A DNA stretch of 38,399 bases from NCBI GenBank assembly GCA_044464225.1, contig JBIQLN010000029.1, positions 1 to 38,399 of the forward strand. The letters are read 5' to 3'. The DNA is from 66-474 sp044464225 (GTDB lineage: Bacteria; Pseudomonadota; Gammaproteobacteria; Xanthomonadales; Rhodanobacteraceae). Positions 35,750-38,399 of the stretch are shown in pieces (positions within the stretch are counted from its first letter, which is position 1; each line of letters opens with the position of its first letter). The position numbers and the translations under genes are program-made. The notes under the pieces were generated by a model, which had not been told where the DNA came from, did no database searches, and worked only from the letters and a program-made list of their open reading frames with translations.

Positions 35750-35781
35750 GGCGCGGGCGGCGTTTCGGACCCGCGCCTTTT
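35750..35781 (+). terminator. Terminator-like hairpin in the gyrA leader
   Basis: GGCGCGGG (35750-35757) pairs with CCCGCGCC (35770-35777), closing a 12-base loop, followed by TTTT. It lies between the extended -10 promoter and the gyrA ATG, so it may act as an attenuator, or as the terminator of the mtnA-gtrA transcript. Confidence 0.6.
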
Positions 35782-35809
35782 CCATTCTCGAGCACAGGGA
35801 AACAAGCGA

Positions 35810-38399
35810 ATGGCGGAACCGGCCAGTGAAGTAATTCGCGTCAATATCGAAGACGAAATGCGGCAGAGCTATCTCGACTACGCGATGAGCGTGATCGTGG
35901 GCCGCGCGCTTCCCGACGTGCGCGACGGATTGAAGCCGGTGCACCGTCGCGTGCTGTTCGCGATGAACGAACTGGGCAACGCCTGGAACAAGTCGTACAA
36001 GAAGTCCGCGCGCGTGGTCGGCGACGTGATCGGCAAATACCACCCGCACGGCGACTCATCGGTGTACGACGCGATCGTGCGCATGGCGCAACCGTTCAGC
36101 TTGCGCTACATGCTGGTGGACGGGCAGGGCAACTTCGGTTCGGTGGACGGCGACAGTCCGGCCGCGATGCGTTACACCGAGGTGCGCATGGCGCGCCTCA
36201 CGCACGATCTTCTGGCCGACATCGACAAGGAAACCGTCGACTTCGGGCCGAACTACGACGAAAGCGAGCAGGAGCCGCTGGTCCTGCCGACCCGCGTTCC
36301 GAACCTGCTGGTCAATGGCTCCGCCGGCATTGCCGTCGGCATGGCCACCAACGTGCCGCCGCACAACATGGGCGAGGTGATCGACGCCACCATCGCGTTG
36401 ATCGACAACCCCGACCTCACCATCGATGACCTGATGCAGCACGTGCCGGGGCCCGATTTCCCGACCGCCGGCATCATCAACGGGGCGGCCGGCATCGTGC
36501 AGGCGTATCGCACCGGTCGCGGCCGACTGTTGGTGCGTGCCAAGACCGAAATCGAAACCAGCGAGCATGGCCACGAAGCGATCATCGCCACCGAGCTTCC
36601 GTATCAGGTGAACAAGGCGCGGCTGATCGAGAAGATCGCCGAACTGGTCAAGGAAAAGAAACTAGAAGGCATCAGCGGGCTGCGCGACGAATCCGACAAG
36701 GACGGCATGCGCGTGGTGATCGAGGTGCGCCGCGATGCCGCCGCCGAGGTGGTGCTGAACAACCTGTTCCAGCAGACACAGTTGCAGGTGACCTTCGGCA
36801 TCAACATGGTGGCGCTGGTCGACGGCCAGCCGCGCCTGTTGAACCTCAGGGAAATCCTCGAGCACTTCATCCGTCATCGCCGCGAGGTCGTCACCCGCCG
36901 CACCATCTTCGACTTGCGCAAGGCACGCGCGCGGGCGCATGTGCTGGAAGGCCTGACCGTCGCATTGGCGAACATCGACGAAATGATCGAATTGATCAAG
37001 ACGTCCGAATCGCCGCAGGTCGCGCGGGAACGGATGCTCGCCCGCAAGTGGGAGCCCGGCATGGTGCGCGCGCTGTTGCAGGCGGCCGGCAGCACCGCAT
37101 CGCGGCCGGAGGACCTCGACCCGAAGGCCGGCTTGAAGGACGAGGGCTACCAGCTTTCGGAAATCCAGGCCAGGGAAATCCTGGAAATGCGCCTGCACCG
37201 CCTCACCGGCCTGGAGCAGGACAAGCTCACCGACGAGTACAAGCAACTGCTCGAGACCATCCGCGGCCTGATCGCGATCCTCGAAGATCCCGACAAGCTC
37301 ATGGCGGTGATCCGCGGCGAACTGGTCGAGATGAAGGATCTGTACGGCGACGCGCGCCGCACCGAAATCCTGCACACGCAGGAAGACCTGGAAACGCTGG
37401 ACCTGATCGCCGAGGAGGACGTGGTCGTCACGTTGTCGCACACCGGTTACGTGAAGCGCCAGTCGCTCGACACCTATCGCGCGCAGAAGCGCGGCGGCAA
37501 GGGCCGCTCGGCGACCACGATGAAGGACGAGGACTTCGTCGAGAAGCTGTGGATCGTCAACACCCACGACACGCTGCTGACCTTCACCAGCAACGGACGC
37601 GTGTACTGGCTGGACGTCTACCGCATTCCGGAGGCGGGTCCCGGTGCGCGCGGCCGTCCCATCGTCAACCTGCTGCCCCTGGGCGAGGACGAGAAGGTGC
37701 AGGCGGTGCTGCCGGTGCGCGAGTACGCGGACGATCGTTTCGTGTTCTTCGCGACGCGCAACGGCACGGTCAAGAAAACGCCGCTGAAGGAATTCGAATT
37801 CCAGTTGCAGAAAGGCAAGCTCGCAATCGGGCTGGACGAAGGCGATGGTCTGGTCGAAGCCGAACTCACCGATGGCAAGTGCGACGTGCTGTTGTTCGCA
37901 TCCAGCGGCAAGGCTGCGCGCTTCGCCGGCCATGAAGTGCGTCCGATGGGCCGCACCGCCTATGGTGTGCGCGGCATGCGCCTGACAGACGATGCGCACG
38001 TGGTCTCGATGATCGTTGCCGATGCGCAAATGGAGGCCGCGGGCTGCGACGTGCTCACCGCCACCGAACACGGTTACGGCAAGCGCACGCCACTCTCGGA
38101 TTTCCCGCGCAAGGGTCGCGGCTCGCAGGGCGTGATCGCGATCCAGTGTTCCGACCGCAACGGCGCGCTGGTCGCTGCCGTCGCCACCGATCCGCGCCAC
38201 GAGCTGATGCTGATTTCCGACAAGGGCACGCTGGTCCGCACGCGCGTCGCCGAAGTCTCGCAGGTCGGCCGCAACACCCAGGGCGTCACCCTGATCCGCC
38301 TGCCCGACGACGAGAAGCTCGTCGGTGTGGTGAAGATCGAGAACGGCGAAGGCGAAGGCGAAGGCGAAGGCGAAGGCGAAGGGGAAGGGGAAGGGGAAG
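35810..38399 (+). CDS. gyrA: DNA gyrase subunit A, C-terminal end cut by window
   Basis: At least 863 codons are open to the window edge. GyrA cuts and rejoins DNA in the gyrase A2B2 tetramer. The N-terminus has the winged helix and catalytic Y122 (AAMRYTEVRMA). The quinolone-resistance region keeps S83 and D87 (HPHGDSSVYD), so it looks wild type at the main resistance positions. The C-terminal beta-pinwheel includes the GyrA box (Q-K-R-G-G-K-G, at about 37490), which distinguishes it from ParC. The final visible part is an acidic Gly-Glu repeat encoded by hexanucleotides, and the stop codon lies beyond 38399. AGGGA precedes the ATG. The leader holds a promoter and a terminator-like hairpin. 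Confidence 0.97.
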   Translation, partial: MAEPASEVIRVNIEDEMRQSYLDYAMSVIVGRALPDVRDGLKPVHRRVLFAMNELGNAWNKSYKKSARVVGDVIGKYHPHGDSSVYDAIVRMAQPFSLRYMLVDGQGNFGSVDGDSPAAMRYTEVRMARLTHDLLADIDKETVDFGPNYDESEQEPLVLPTRVPNLLVNGSAGIAVGMATNVPPHNMGEVIDATIALIDNPDLTIDDLMQHVPGPDFPTAGIINGAAGIVQAYRTGRGRLLVRAKTEIETSEHGHEAIIATELPYQVNKARLIEKIAELVKEKKLEGISGLRDESDKDGMRVVIEVRRDAAAEVVLNNLFQQTQLQVTFGINMVALVDGQPRLLNLREILEHFIRHRREVVTRRTIFDLRKARARAHVLEGLTVALANIDEMIELIKTSESPQVARERMLARKWEPGMVRALLQAAGSTASRPEDLDPKAGLKDEGYQLSEIQAREILEMRLHRLTGLEQDKLTDEYKQLLETIRGLIAILEDPDKLMAVIRGELVEMKDLYGDARRTEILHTQEDLETLDLIAEEDVVVTLSHTGYVKRQSLDTYRAQKRGGKGRSATTMKDEDFVEKLWIVNTHDTLLTFTSNGRVYWLDVYRIPEAGPGARGRPIVNLLPLGEDEKVQAVLPVREYADDRFVFFATRNGTVKKTPLKEFEFQLQKGKLAIGLDEGDGLVEAELTDGKCDVLLFASSGKAARFAGHEVRPMGRTAYGVRGMRLTDDAHVVSMIVADAQMEAAGCDVLTATEHGYGKRTPLSDFPRKGRGSQGVIAIQCSDRNGALVAAVATDPRHELMLISDKGTLVRTRVAEVSQVGRNTQGVTLIRLPDDEKLVGVVKIENGEGEGEGEGEGEGEGEGE
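38345..38398 (+). repeat. Hexanucleotide microsatellite in gyrA tail
   Basis: Six units of GGCGAA are followed by three units of GGGGAA, in frame, encoding nine Gly-Glu dipeptides. The array reaches the window edge, so its full length is unknown. Confidence 0.93.

Noticed and set aside
36662..38200. 512-codon frame antisense to gyrA
   Set aside because: gyrA is certain on the plus strand and codes through the whole interval.
35810..38399. Reading the last gene as parC
   Set aside because: It has the GyrA box in the C-terminal domain and numbering that matches E. coli GyrA at S83, D87 and Y122.

Overview
The window is GC-rich (estimated at about two thirds G+C), densely coded bacterial DNA. 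It looks like the chromosome of a gammaproteobacterium of the Xanthomonadales type (Rhodanobacteraceae/Xanthomonadaceae-like). This is inferred from the gene content, not from a marker search: mtnA next to gyrA, a two-subunit class III PHA synthase, a KorAB-type 2-oxoacid oxidoreductase in an otherwise aerobic-looking genome, rpsO-pnp, and parE. No IS element, integrase, CRISPR array or origin was seen.

Layout. (1) 1-65 is the 3' part of tRNA-Cys. (2) 442-11044 is a surface-protein region: a two-HTH regulator, a giant 2478-residue trimeric autotransporter adhesin (YadA type) full of head repeats, and a secreted S53 (sedolisin) peptidase. (3) 11164-14083 holds a small acetyltransferase-like gene, tRNA-Leu(UAA), 3-hydroxyanthranilate dioxygenase, and a cysteine hydrolase overlapping a GlxA-type regulator. 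(4) 14162-16512 holds parE and, divergently, a small exported His/Ala/Lys-rich protein. (5) 16952-22400 holds a NarL-type response regulator, its overlapping 7TM histidine kinase, and a 910-residue glycine-rich exported protein that joins an autotransporter-type N-terminus (ESPR) to a PEP-CTERM C-terminus. (6) 22674-25155 is rpsO-pnp. (7) 25478-30220 is a tight operon for a 2-oxoacid oxidoreductase (KorA-like with fused gamma domain, KorB-like) with an FAD/NAD(P)/multi-[4Fe-4S] electron-transfer subunit. (8) 30325-32821 is a PGPGW-like membrane protein and phaE-phaC. (9) 32960-35677 holds a PspC-like protein, an exported PD40/TolB-like protein, mtnA and a GtrA-like protein. (10) 35810 to the end is gyrA, cut by the window edge inside a Gly-Glu repeat.

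How the genes work together. The most unusual part is the pair of large surface proteins at 1811-9247 and 19668-22400. They start with the same kind of extended signal peptide but end in different anchors: a YadA trimeric beta-barrel in one, a PEP-CTERM tripartite sorting signal in the other. The adhesin carries a 725-bp internal direct repeat with only two differences. Recombination between the copies would remove exactly 1156 codons in frame, so the adhesin could change length. Each surface gene has a regulator immediately upstream. The KOR operon appears to encode a self-contained complex able to exchange electrons with NAD(P)(H). Leader structures ahead of rpsO and gyrA suggest RNA-level control of these housekeeping genes.
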